Assembly (NCBI GenBank): GCA_947311455.1
Contig: CAMZKY010000123.1
Coordinates: 1 to 46,496 of the forward strand
From: an uncultured Marinosulfonomonas sp.
GTDB lineage: Bacteria > Pseudomonadota > Alphaproteobacteria > Rhodobacterales > Rhodobacteraceae
Direction: 5' to 3'
Length of the DNA: 46,496 bases
Shown here piece after piece: positions 1 through 7,372 of this stretch (the stretch's first letter is position 1; the number at the start of each line of letters is the position of its first letter). Position numbers and translations under genes: made by a program. A model generated the notes under the pieces. That model was not told the DNA's origin and searched no databases. It saw only the letters and a list, made by a program, of their open reading frames with translations.

Positions 1-103
1 CCATGCCGGACATCCCTGATTGAGTGTCAGCAACGGCTGCACTCGCAATAAGGGACCCCGAGCACAATATAGCTGTTAAAGCTGTTCTTACCGATTTCTT
101 CAT
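1..103 (-). CDS. Exported small protein, N-terminal fragment
   Basis: Only the first 34 codons are in the window; the gene continues past the left edge. Translation begins MKKSVRTALTAILCSGSLIA and then runs to an AVA-D site: a basic N-terminus, a hydrophobic core and an Ala-X-Ala cleavage motif typical of a Sec signal peptide (cleavage after about residue 25). A Cys in the hydrophobic core (residue 14) is not in a convincing lipobox. The start is supported by a strong Shine-Dalgarno (GAAGGAG) 7 bases upstream of the ATG. The mature part visible (DTQSGMSGM) is Met/Gly/Ser rich and too short to assign. It probably encodes a periplasmic or secreted protein. It follows the small exported protein at 210-503 on the same strand. 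Confidence 0.6.
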   Translation of the reverse strand, partial: MKKSVRTALTAILCSGSLIASAAVADTQSGMSGM

Positions 104-209
104 GTGTTAGCTCCTTCTAATAGTTTGCATGCCAACGGCAGAATTGCCGTCAGACACGCCTTTCCCCGAGGTTCCCCGGAAACTGTTGGTGATTTGGGTA
201 TTGCGGGTT

Positions 210-503
210 TTATTCCCGATCGTGCCAACCGCGAATATCGTATGACCCCAGCATTCCGGGGTGGATAAACGGGTTGAACCACGCGCCTTGATCTTCCAAA
301 AATCTAAGGCTTGCAGGGTATGGCGGTGTAACGCCAGTCAGCGCCAAACCATACCATGCACCATCTTTTTTAAACTCAGAAATTACAGGCGCGTCAACTG
401 GGCGAACCGATGGCTCCACCCCTGCGATATGCTGGGAAAATGCTGGCGCCGTAACGCCGATCTGACCCACAACAAGCAGTGATACAAAAACGAAACGTCG
501 CAA
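210..503 (-). CDS. Conserved small exported protein of unknown function
   Basis: About 97 residues. I place the start at a TTG (503) because it gives a compact signal peptide (LRRFVFVSLLVVGQ, then APAFS-Q) and lies about 7 bases after a GGGGGT ribosome-binding stretch; the frame stays open upstream to 581 but that part has no signal-like character. The mature domain is rich in Trp, Pro, Gly and aromatic residues (DGAWYGLALTGV, EDQGAWFNPFIHPG, YDIRGWHDRE at the C-terminus). I do not recognise a named family. It looks like a small conserved periplasmic protein of marine Rhodobacterales. The gene downstream (1-103) also encodes an exported protein; 106 bases separate them. Confidence 0.55.
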   Translation of the reverse strand: MRRFVFVSLLVVGQIGVTAPAFSQHIAGVEPSVRPVDAPVISEFKKDGAWYGLALTGVTPPYPASLRFLEDQGAWFNPFIHPGMLGSYDIRGWHDRE

Positions 504-770
504 AATTTTACCCCCATCTTTTTCGTCTACAGAGCACAGACAGTGTGGAACCCCACACCCGCCGAACTTGAATGTCGGCACTATCTACATGCTCCATTAC
601 GACTCTTCTCTTATCATGGAAATTGGCGTAAAACATATTTTATTTAATGTTTATAATAAGTTAGGATGTTTTTAGAGGTTTGAATTTCTGACAAAATGTC
701 CGGTTTAAAAATCTATGTCTGGTTGTTCTTTGAAAATCAGGGGATTTCTGCATGACAATTTGGCGCAGGC

Positions 771-799
771 TTGACACATTTGGTCAGTGTGGCAGATTG
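771..799 (+). promoter_or_regulatory. Possible mrp promoter (TTGACA -35)
   Basis: The 315 bases between the small exported gene and mrp (583-897) hold no credible gene. The only promoter-like element I see is a perfect TTGACA at 771-776; 17 bases later the sequence is AGATTG, a poor -10. Alphaproteobacterial promoters often have weak -10 boxes, so this is plausible but weak. The AT-rich stretch at 633-665 could hold the divergent promoter of the exported gene. Confidence 0.3.
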
Positions 800-897
800 C
801 CGCACTTAAGCCGCGTCATTCCTGCGCTTGACCTTGGTTTCCAGAAGGAATTGATAGGTCTGGAAAACATAGGTTGAACATAAAAAGGAATATGAAA

Positions 898-1956
898 ATG
901 GCAGTCACACAGGGCATGATCGAGAAACTTCTTGCCAGTATTTCCCACCCCCGCACCGGACAAGATCTAATAACCGCCGATGTCATTCGCACGCTTTCTG
1001 TGGATCAGGGGCATGTCAAAATGGTTTTGGATGTAGAGGAGCAAGACGCCCAAGCTATGATACCGATTTCCGAACAAATCCAAACGCTGATCAACGCTGT
1101 AGAGGGCGTCACAGAGGTTTCGGTTCTGCTCACCGCCGAGCGCAAAAGCGACGCGCCGCCTAATTTGAAACCCAATCAAGGATTCGCCCCGCCCGAACAC
1201 ATCGAAGGCGTGAAAACCATCGTCGCCGTGGCCTCGGGCAAAGGCGGCGTTGGCAAATCCACGGTGTCGGCTAATCTGGCGCTGGCGCTGGCAAAATCAG
1301 GTTTAAAGGTTGGACTGCTGGATGCCGATATTTATGGGCCGTCGCAGCCCAAATTAATGGGAAGCAATGGCCGCCCCGTAGCGTTCAATGATCAACTGAT
1401 CCCGATTGCCGCGCACGGGATCAAGGTGATGTCGGTGGGGTTCTTGATGGAAGAGAACCGTGCACTGGTTTGGCGCGGGCCAATCCTTGCCAACGCCATT
1501 CAACAGATGTTGCACGAGGTGGCGTGGGCACCGCTTGACGTTCTGGTGATTGACCTGCCGCCGGGCACAGGCGACGTGCAAATCACCCTAACGCAAAAAA
1601 CGCCTGTTACCGGCGCGATCATCGTCACCACCCCGCAAGACGTGGCACTAATTGATGCGCGCCGCGCCATGGATATGTTCGAACAAACCGGAACGCCGTT
1701 GCTGGGGCTGGTGGAAAATATGTCAACCCACATCTGCACCCATTGTGGCGAAGAAGACGATGTATTTGGCCACGGCGGCGGCGAGGCGGAGGCCAAAGCT
1801 CATGGTATTCCGTTTCTGGGGGCGCTTCCGTTAACGCGGGTTCTGCGCGAAACATCCGATCAAGGCACACCGATTGTGGTGGCCTTTCCCGAAAGTGCCG
1901 AGGCGATACGTTTTGTTGAAATCGCCGATAAGCTGGCAAAGGTTTTGAAGATATAA
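898..1956 (+). CDS. mrp: Mrp/ApbC-type Fe-S cluster carrier ATPase
   Basis: A 352-residue cytoplasmic P-loop protein of the Mrp/NBP35 family, which binds and transfers [4Fe-4S] clusters to apo-proteins. Residues 1-90 are a MIP18/DUF59-type domain (IEKLLASISHPRTGQDLI). The deviant Walker A is SGKGGVGKSTVSANLALALA at about 113-132, followed by DADIYGPSQPKLMG and the Walker B-like DVLVIDLPPGTGD. Near the end of the ATPase domain CTHCGEE supplies the CxxC used for cluster binding at the dimer interface. I chose ATG 898 because AAGGAA lies 7 bases upstream; earlier in-frame TTG 874 and ATG 892 fit the ribosome-binding site less well. It stands alone and converges on the ubiE-ubiB side. Confidence 0.95.
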   Translation: MAVTQGMIEKLLASISHPRTGQDLITADVIRTLSVDQGHVKMVLDVEEQDAQAMIPISEQIQTLINAVEGVTEVSVLLTAERKSDAPPNLKPNQGFAPPEHIEGVKTIVAVASGKGGVGKSTVSANLALALAKSGLKVGLLDADIYGPSQPKLMGSNGRPVAFNDQLIPIAAHGIKVMSVGFLMEENRALVWRGPILANAIQQMLHEVAWAPLDVLVIDLPPGTGDVQITLTQKTPVTGAIIVTTPQDVALIDARRAMDMFEQTGTPLLGLVENMSTHICTHCGEEDDVFGHGGGEAEAKAHGIPFLGALPLTRVLRETSDQGTPIVVAFPESAEAIRFVEIADKLAKVLKI

Positions 1957-2044
1957 CCGCCGCTAAATCGGGTTGGCAGGCTACTGGTATGCCTGCCGCA
2001 ACGATTCCACGATTCCGGAATTCTGGTTCTTTTATATCAATCTA

Positions 2045-2254
2045 TTAACCCGCGCATTTACCGCACCGTTCGCGCTGTTGGCCTGCCGAATCAAGGAAAT
2101 GTGCCATATGTTTGCAATACTCGGGAATTGGCGAGAACCAGTCAGGCGCATCCACATTAAACTGACAGCTCAGCGTATTACCCACCACAACCGAAGGCTT
2201 GCCGCGATACTTGCCAGGACGCCGTTTATAGACAATCTGGGCTTTGATATCCAA
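2045..2254 (-). CDS. Small unknown ORF downstream of ubiB, start uncertain
   Basis: A 69-codon reading frame in the gap between ubiB and mrp. Its composition is protein-like (LDIKAQIVYKRRPGKYRG, then VGNTLSCQFNV, a C-terminal EYCKHMAHFL and CGKCAG), unlike the opposite strand, which is poor in acidic residues and rich in Arg/His. The only start inside the open frame is TTG 2254, without a good ribosome-binding site. The frame extends 9 more codons upstream (IDSLAQNISAT) and then meets a TAA (2282-2284) preceded by more plausible residues (SCDDHSW), so the true gene may have been longer and broken. Three or four Cys suggest a periplasmic protein, yet no signal peptide can be attached in this frame. 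Function unknown; it could also be a decaying gene. Confidence 0.4.
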   Translation of the reverse strand: MDIKAQIVYKRRPGKYRGKPSVVVGNTLSCQFNVDAPDWFSPIPEYCKHMAHFLDSAGQQRERCGKCAG

Positions 2255-2388
2255 GGTGGCCGAGATGTTTTGCGCAAGGCTATCTATTTACCAGCTGTGG
2301 TCGTCACACGATTTAATCCAGATATGAAAATGAAATATCAGGAATTGATTGCCAACGGGAAATGCGGGGAAAATGCGCGGTTAACAAA

Positions 2389-3918
2389 TTAAAATTCGCG
2401 CCCTACCCAATAGCCGATAATCATGAGGATAACCCCGAAAGAGGCTTTAATAACCGCGGCTTTACGGCTTGGTCGAGCACATTTTGGGGAGGTTGCGACA
2501 CGTTTCGTAAGTGCCACCTCCGCCATCGCGGGCAAATGCGGCCCAAACTTTGATAAAATCCGCATGGTTTTCACCAGATCTTTCATCATTGCCTTAGGGC
2601 CAAGGGCGTTTTTGATATAGTCGCCAACCACCGGATGCGCCACTTCCCAGATATTGATTTGCGGGTTTAATGACCGCGCCACGCCTTCAACAACCACCAT
2701 GGTGCGTTGCAACAGGATCAGCTCGGTTCTGGTTTCCATGCCGAATCTTTCCGTCACTTCAAACAGGTAGCTAAACAATTTCCCCATTGATATTTGCGAG
2801 GCGTCCATGCCGAAAATCGGCTCGCCCACTGCGCGTAATGCCTGCGCAAATTCTGCCACATCACGATCAGCCGGCACATATCCCGCCTCAAAATGCACAT
2901 CAGCCACGCGGCGGTAATCACGTTGGATAAAGCCGATCAGAATTTCGGCGTAAACGCGGCGAGTATATTCATCAATCCGCCCCATGATCCCAAAATCATA
3001 GGCAATGATATCGCCATTTGCGGCAACCTTCAGATTGCCTTGATGCATATCAGCGTGAAAATATCCGTCGCGCAAGGCGTGGCTAAGGAATAGTTGTAAA
3101 ACCCGCTCGCCCAAAATGGTGCGGTTATGCCCAGCTGCGTCCAGCGCGTCATTATCGCCGAGAGGTAGCCCGTCGGCCCAACCCATTGTCATCACACGTT
3201 TGGCCGAATATTCCCATTTGGCTTCGGGTACTTGAAAGCCTGCATCATCTTTGGTGGTTTGGCCAAATTCAGAACAGGCCGAAGCTTCGCTGCGCAGATC
3301 TAGTTCGTGCGCAACCACCCCGTCGAAATGTTCAATTACATCATACGGGCGCAAGCGGCGCGAGGCTGGTGAAAAGAATTCAATTACCCCCGCCGCAAAA
3401 TAAAAGGCGTCGATATCCTTGCGGAAATCCTTTTCGATCTCCGGGCGCAAGACCTTAACCGCAACTTCTTCGCCGGTATCGCGCAATACCGCATGGTGCA
3501 CCTGTGCAATAGACGCCGCCGCAACGGGTTCGCTGAATTCGCTAAAAATTTCCTCAATCGGTCTGTCCAGTTCCTCCTCAACACTGGCTTTGGCCAATTC
3601 GATCGAAAACGGCGGCAGTTTATCCTGCAAAACCCGTAGCTGCGCGGCCAGCTTATCGCCCACCATATCAGGACGGGTCGATAGCACCTGACCGAATTTG
3701 ATATAGGCAGGGCCAAGCGCCTGTAGGGCGCGGGTTTCAGGGGGCAACGCCGGATCACCCTTTAACCCCAGCCATTTAAACGGCCAACCCAGCACCCGTG
3801 CTGTAATGCGCAAAGGCAGCGGCGCATCCATCGCCTCAAGCACGAGTTTAAGCGCGCCGGTACGTTCAAACGTGGCCGCAGTGCGCACCAATCGCCAGAT
3901 ATTATGAGGGCCGCGCAT
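2389..3918 (-). CDS. ubiB: UbiB, ubiquinone biosynthesis ABC1-family kinase-like ATPase
   Basis: 509 residues, normal length for UbiB, a membrane-associated atypical kinase-like protein needed for ubiquinone synthesis. Family hallmarks are visible: the KxGQ motif (YIKFGQVLSTRPD, residues 72-84), the Ala-rich nucleotide loop AAASIAQVHHA (133-143), the catalytic-loop equivalent HADMHQGNL (288-296) and the metal-binding DFG (308-310). The C-terminus ends in a hydrophobic membrane anchor (ASFGVILMIIGYWVGREF). The start codon lies 3 bases after the ubiE stop, so the two form a translationally coupled ubiE-ubiB pair, as in many proteobacteria. Confidence 0.95.
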   Translation of the reverse strand: MRGPHNIWRLVRTAATFERTGALKLVLEAMDAPLPLRITARVLGWPFKWLGLKGDPALPPETRALQALGPAYIKFGQVLSTRPDMVGDKLAAQLRVLQDKLPPFSIELAKASVEEELDRPIEEIFSEFSEPVAAASIAQVHHAVLRDTGEEVAVKVLRPEIEKDFRKDIDAFYFAAGVIEFFSPASRRLRPYDVIEHFDGVVAHELDLRSEASACSEFGQTTKDDAGFQVPEAKWEYSAKRVMTMGWADGLPLGDNDALDAAGHNRTILGERVLQLFLSHALRDGYFHADMHQGNLKVAANGDIIAYDFGIMGRIDEYTRRVYAEILIGFIQRDYRRVADVHFEAGYVPADRDVAEFAQALRAVGEPIFGMDASQISMGKLFSYLFEVTERFGMETRTELILLQRTMVVVEGVARSLNPQINIWEVAHPVVGDYIKNALGPKAMMKDLVKTMRILSKFGPHLPAMAEVALTKRVATSPKCARPSRKAAVIKASFGVILMIIGYWVGREF

Positions 3919-3921
3919 CTG

Positions 3922-4674
3922 CTAAATTTTCCAACCAGAATGCAGGGCAGCAATGCCCATAGACAAGTTGCGATATTTTGCATTGGCAAACCCGGCATCA
4001 CAGATCATCTGCAAAAATGTTTCCTGATCCGGAAACTTGCGAATTGATTCCACAAGGTATTGATAAGAATCCGCGTCATTGGCGATCAGCTTGCCCAGTT
4101 TCGGGATCACATTAAACGAATACAAATCATAGGCTTTTTGCATCATATCATTGGGGATTTGGCTAAACTCAAGCACCATTAAACGCCCCCCCGGGCGCAG
4201 CACACGGTGGGCCTCGCTTAATGCGTCGGCAATGCGGGTCACGTTTCTAATGCCAAAGGAAATGGTGTAAACATCAAAGGTGTTGTCTTTGAACGGCAGC
4301 GCCATCGCATCCCCGACAACCCAATTCAGGCTTTCGGCCATTTTGCCAGCTTCGGCGCGTTTCGCCCCCTCGATCAACATCGGTTCGGTTAGATCCAGAA
4401 CCGTGGCATGCCCTGCGCCAGCACGTTTTAAAAACCGAAACGAAATATCACCCGTACCGCCAGCAACATCCAGCAGTTTTTGCCCCGCCCGCGGCGCAAG
4501 CCAATCCATCATCGCGTCTTTCCAAATCCGATGAATGCCCATCGACATGGCGTCATTCATCACGTCGTATTAGCTGGCCACATTGGAAAAAACCCCGTGA
4601 ACCATGCCCGCCTTGTCGTCTTCGGCGACGGTTTTAAAACCAAAATGGGTGGTGCGTTCTGATGTGTTGCTCAT
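3922..4674 (-). pseudogene. ubiE: UbiE methyltransferase interrupted by an in-frame TAA
   Basis: UbiE is the SAM-dependent C-methyltransferase of ubiquinone (and menaquinone) synthesis. Read through, the gene is 250 codons, starting at ATG 4674 (MSNTSERTTHFGFKTVAEDD, with AAGGA upstream). Codon 35 is TAA (4570-4572): the sequence reads FSNVAS, stop, YDVMNDAMSMGIHRIWKDAM with the frame unchanged. Related proteins normally have Lys here (S-K-Y-D-V-M-N), so a single A-to-T change turning AAA into TAA explains it. Everything after is intact: SAM motif LLDVAGGTGDI, VVGDAMALPFKDNTFD, and the C-terminal GIAALHSGWKI. Reinitiation at the GTG/ATG just after the stop (MMNDAMS, 4563) would give about 213 residues that keep the SAM-binding domain but lose the conserved N-terminal helix. 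It may be a real mutation, a strain variant or an assembly error. Confidence 0.85.
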
Positions 4675-4747
4675 TGGCTTGTCTTCCTTGATACTGACGC
4701 CTCTTATAAACGCCCTGTCGCGCGTTACAATGAAAGGTAGCACCATC

Positions 4748-5581
4748 ATGCCAGAATTACCCGAGGTCGAGACAGTCCGTCGCGGTTTGTTGCCCGTGAT
4801 GGAGGGAAAAATGATCGTTGCAGCTGACGTGCGCCGCCCAGATTTACGTTGGCCGTTTCCTGAAAACATGGCAGCACGCCTAACAGGGAAAACCATTACA
4901 CAACTGCGCAGGCGGTCAAAATACATATTGGCGGATTTATCGTCCGGTGAAACCTTGCTGATTCATCTGGGGATGTCGGGAAAAATGACGATTTCCTTAG
5001 GGCCGAATCACCCCGAAACTCTGAAACACGATCATGTTGTGTTTGACATGCAAGGCGGCGCGCGCGTGGCGTTTAACGATGCACGCCGTTTCGGGGCGAT
5101 GGATTTATGTGCAACCGATCAGATCAACGATCACAAGCTTATCGCCAGTATCGGGCCAGAACCTTTGGGAAATGTGTTTCATGACGAGTATCTGATTGCG
5201 CGGTTCAAAGGTAAAAAAATGCCGATCAAAACCGCGCTGTTGGATCAACGCATCGTGGCGGGGCTTGGTAATATTTATGTGTGCGAAGTGCTGCTGCGCA
5301 ACAAAACCAACCCCACGCAACCGACAGGCCAAATCAAACCCGCAAAGATTCGCCAAATGGTGCCAATTATCCGTGATGTTTTGAATGAGGCAATCGAGGC
5401 TGGCGGTTCATCGTTAAAAGATTATCGCCAAACCGACGGCGAACTGGGATATTTTCAACACAGTTTTAAGGCCTATGGGCGCGAGGGTGAACCGTGTTTA
5501 ACCGATGGATGTAAAGGGAAAATCACCCGAATCACCCAATCCGGAAGGTCAACTTTTTACTGCCCGCAATGCCAAAGATAG
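4748..5581 (+). CDS. mutM: Formamidopyrimidine-DNA glycosylase (Fpg/MutM)
   Basis: 277-residue bifunctional base-excision glycosylase/AP lyase that removes 8-oxoguanine and formamidopyrimidines. The start is fixed by the invariant N-terminus MPELPEVETVRRGL, in which Pro2 is the catalytic Schiff-base nucleophile and Glu3 the acid; AAAGGTAG lies just upstream. The frame is open further upstream to 4604, but that part overlaps divergent ubiE. The helix-two-turn-helix segment contains LLDQRIVAGLGNIYVCE. The C-terminal zinc finger has Cys at about 250, 255, 272 and 275 (CLTDGC and YCPQC); the C-x4-C spacing is a known alphaproteobacterial variant. The gene is divergent from ubiE with a 73-base gap. 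Confidence 0.97.
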   Translation: MPELPEVETVRRGLLPVMEGKMIVAADVRRPDLRWPFPENMAARLTGKTITQLRRRSKYILADLSSGETLLIHLGMSGKMTISLGPNHPETLKHDHVVFDMQGGARVAFNDARRFGAMDLCATDQINDHKLIASIGPEPLGNVFHDEYLIARFKGKKMPIKTALLDQRIVAGLGNIYVCEVLLRNKTNPTQPTGQIKPAKIRQMVPIIRDVLNEAIEAGGSSLKDYRQTDGELGYFQHSFKAYGREGEPCLTDGCKGKITRITQSGRSTFYCPQCQR

Positions 5582-5643
5582 CTTGAACACCCGCGAATAG
5601 ATGTTAAGGATTTTGGTCAACCGAAGCAACACGGCAAATACAC

Positions 5644-6420
5644 ATGGCTTACGAAACTATCATTGTTGATATCGACGACCACGTCGCACTTATCAAACTA
5701 AACCGCCCCGACGCTCTAAATGCGTTAAACAGCCAGATGCTGGTCGAGCTGGCAGACGCCTTAAAATCCATCGAAGCCAACAAAAAAGTGCGCTGCACAG
5801 TTTTGACCGGATCGGAAAAAGCATTTGCTGCTGGCGCGGATATCAAGGAAATGTCGGAAAAATCATTTGTCGATATGTTTATGACAGATTTCTTTGGCCC
5901 CGAAACCGAACAGCTTTTGAAAGCGCGCAAGCCTATCATTGCGGCAGTGTCAGGTTATGCCCTTGGTGGCGGCTGTGAATTGGCGATGATGTGCGATTTC
6001 ATCCTGTGTTCCGACACTGCAAAATTTGGCCAACCCGAAGTTAATCTTGGCGTAATCGCCGGCATCGGCGGAAGCCAGCGCCTAACGCGGTTTGTTGGAA
6101 AATCCAAAGCCATGGAAATGAACCTGACTGGCCGCTTTATGGATGCAGAAGAAGCCGAGCGCTCAGGATTGGTCAGCCGAATCATCCCCGCTAAAAAGCT
6201 GGTTGAGGAAGCATTGTGCACAGCAGGTAAAATTGCCGAGAAATCCATGCTGACAACAATGGCTGTCAAAGAGGCGGTGAATCGATCATATGAAACCACC
6301 CTGCGCGAGGGCTTGTTATTTGAACGCCGCCTATTCCATTCGCTGTTTGCAACCGAAGATCAATCTGAAGGCATGAACGCCTTTATGGAAAAACGCGAGG
6401 CACAGTTTCGCGGAAAATAA
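5644..6420 (+). CDS. Enoyl-CoA hydratase (crotonase family)
   Basis: 258 residues, the usual size of a stand-alone short-chain enoyl-CoA hydratase, which hydrates trans-2-enoyl-CoA to 3-hydroxyacyl-CoA in fatty-acid beta-oxidation. Crotonase landmarks: NRPDALNALN near the N-terminus, AFAAGADIKEM (CoA-binding and oxyanion-hole region), ALGGGCELAMMCDF with the first catalytic Glu, and FGQPEVNLGVIAGIGG with the second. Both catalytic Glu residues are present, so it is likely active rather than an isomerase-like relative. It sits between mutM and rpsT, a neighbourhood common in Rhodobacterales. The ribosome-binding site is weak (ACGGCA) and there is a 62-base gap after mutM. Substrate chain length cannot be read from sequence. 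Confidence 0.92.
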   Translation: MAYETIIVDIDDHVALIKLNRPDALNALNSQMLVELADALKSIEANKKVRCTVLTGSEKAFAAGADIKEMSEKSFVDMFMTDFFGPETEQLLKARKPIIAAVSGYALGGGCELAMMCDFILCSDTAKFGQPEVNLGVIAGIGGSQRLTRFVGKSKAMEMNLTGRFMDAEEAERSGLVSRIIPAKKLVEEALCTAGKIAEKSMLTTMAVKEAVNRSYETTLREGLLFERRLFHSLFATEDQSEGMNAFMEKREAQFRGK

Positions 6421-6432
6421 TTCGCATCACTT

Positions 6433-6461
6433 TTGTCTTTCAATCCGGCTGATTCTACACT
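6433..6461 (+). promoter_or_regulatory. Predicted rpsT promoter
   Basis: TTGTCT at 6433-6438 and TACACT at 6456-6461 are separated by exactly 17 bases and are followed by a 120-base leader before rpsT. The match to a housekeeping sigma-70 promoter is good. A GATTC (GANTC methylation site) lies in the spacer at 6451-6455. Confidence 0.55.
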
Positions 6462-6581
6462 ATAGGCCACCCTACATGCGTGTGAGGCCCGCTCTTTTGG
6501 CCGGACGACCGGTATATAAACCCGGACGGGGCTCTTTTGCGCAACAGAAATTGTAACTGACCCCTGAAAGGGAACCGCACC

Positions 6582-6845
6582 ATGGCAAATTCGCCCCAAG
6601 CAAAAAAACGCGCCCGTCAAAACGAGCGTCGCTTTCAAGTAAACAAAGCCCGCCGCTCACGCGTTCGCACTTATTTGCGTAAAGTAGAAGAAGCCATCGA
6701 ATCCGGCGACGCAGCTGCGTCCAAAGCCGCTCTTCAGGCGCTTCAGCCTGAACTGATGCGCGGTGTATCCCGCGGTATTTTTCACAAAAACACTGTGGCG
6801 CGTAAAATGTCACGTTTGTCCAAACGCGTTAAAGCACTGGGCTAA
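6582..6845 (+). CDS. rpsT: Small-subunit ribosomal protein bS20
   Basis: 87 residues, highly basic and helical, matching S20, which binds 16S rRNA in the body of the 30S subunit. The N-terminus MANSPQAKKRARQNERR and the C-terminal HKNTVARKMSRLSKRVKAL are diagnostic. The start has a strong GAAAGGGAA ribosome-binding site. It has its own promoter and a clear intrinsic terminator, so it is probably transcribed alone. rpsT upstream of dnaA is a conserved alphaproteobacterial arrangement. Confidence 0.98.
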   Translation: MANSPQAKKRARQNERRFQVNKARRSRVRTYLRKVEEAIESGDAAASKAALQALQPELMRGVSRGIFHKNTVARKMSRLSKRVKALG

Positions 6846-6869
6846 AACCTACACGACTCATTCGAATTC

Positions 6870-6903
6870 AAAGGGCGCAAACGGTGGTTTGCGTCCTTTT
6901 GTC
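6870..6903 (+). terminator. Intrinsic terminator after rpsT
   Basis: The arms AAAGGGCGCAAAC (6870-6882) and GTTTGCGTCCTTT (6887-6899) pair over 13 positions with one G-T wobble around a GGTG loop, followed by TTTTGTC. It starts 24 bases after the rpsT stop. Confidence 0.85.
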
Positions 6904-7372
6904 ATTTTGCTATTTTTTTTGGGAATCTGATCAAAAAACCACAAAAATCTGATTCTCGTAGATTCGTTTTGACTAATTTAGAGTCAACAAAGAAGATCAG
7001 TTGCAAGGCCCGCGCAACGCTTGCTAACTTACCCAAGCGATTCACATCGTTTGGGGGGACATACACCAAGCATGATCAAGAAAGACGCTTTTGAAACCGG
7101 CGGAATATTCATGATTATGCTAGGCTGATGTTCAGAATAATGGGGCCTGTATGCCCATGCTTCTGTTCAGAAGATGCGAAGCTGTTGGGACAGCTACAGC
7201 AGTGGAATGTCTTTAATCGTTTAATATCAAGAAAGCGGCAGTGTTGGCCGCTCATGGATGTTTTGCACCCAAATGAGGGCGGTGTGGGAATTATTAATGG
7301 ATTATATGGATTTGGTGTGGGGCACTATTTTCGTAATAATCAATGCGCGTAGCGCTGAAATGAGACACGAGA
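6904..7372 (+). promoter_or_regulatory. dnaA upstream regulatory region with clustered GANTC sites
   Basis: A 469-base gap with no convincing gene. Five GANTC sites, the CcrM methylation motif of alphaproteobacteria, fall within 121 bases: 6923 (GAATC), 6951, 6961, 6981 (GAGTC) and 7039. In the same stretch are an inverted repeat TTGACT-N7-AGTCAA (6969-6987) and a direct repeat AATCTGAT at 6924 and 6946 spaced 22 bases apart. In Caulobacter the dnaA promoter is controlled by methylation of a GANTC site; the cluster here suggests similar control. I find no convincing DnaA boxes. The 7128-7372 half has only weak promoter-like AT-rich sequence. Confidence 0.5.

Noticed and set aside
1973..2392. 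139-codon plus-strand frame after mrp
   Set aside because: Starts without ribosome-binding site, Arg/His-rich composition, overlaps the more protein-like minus-strand ORF; judged a shadow frame.
4570..4572. Programmed recoding or altered genetic code to explain the ubiE TAA
   Set aside because: TAA serves as the normal stop of many genes here (mrp, ubiB, flgE, moeA), and no recoding signal or structure is visible; mutation or sequence error is simpler.
6846..7372. Replication origin next to dnaA
   Set aside because: No convincing TTATCCACA-type DnaA boxes and no 13-mer array; alphaproteobacterial origins are often elsewhere.
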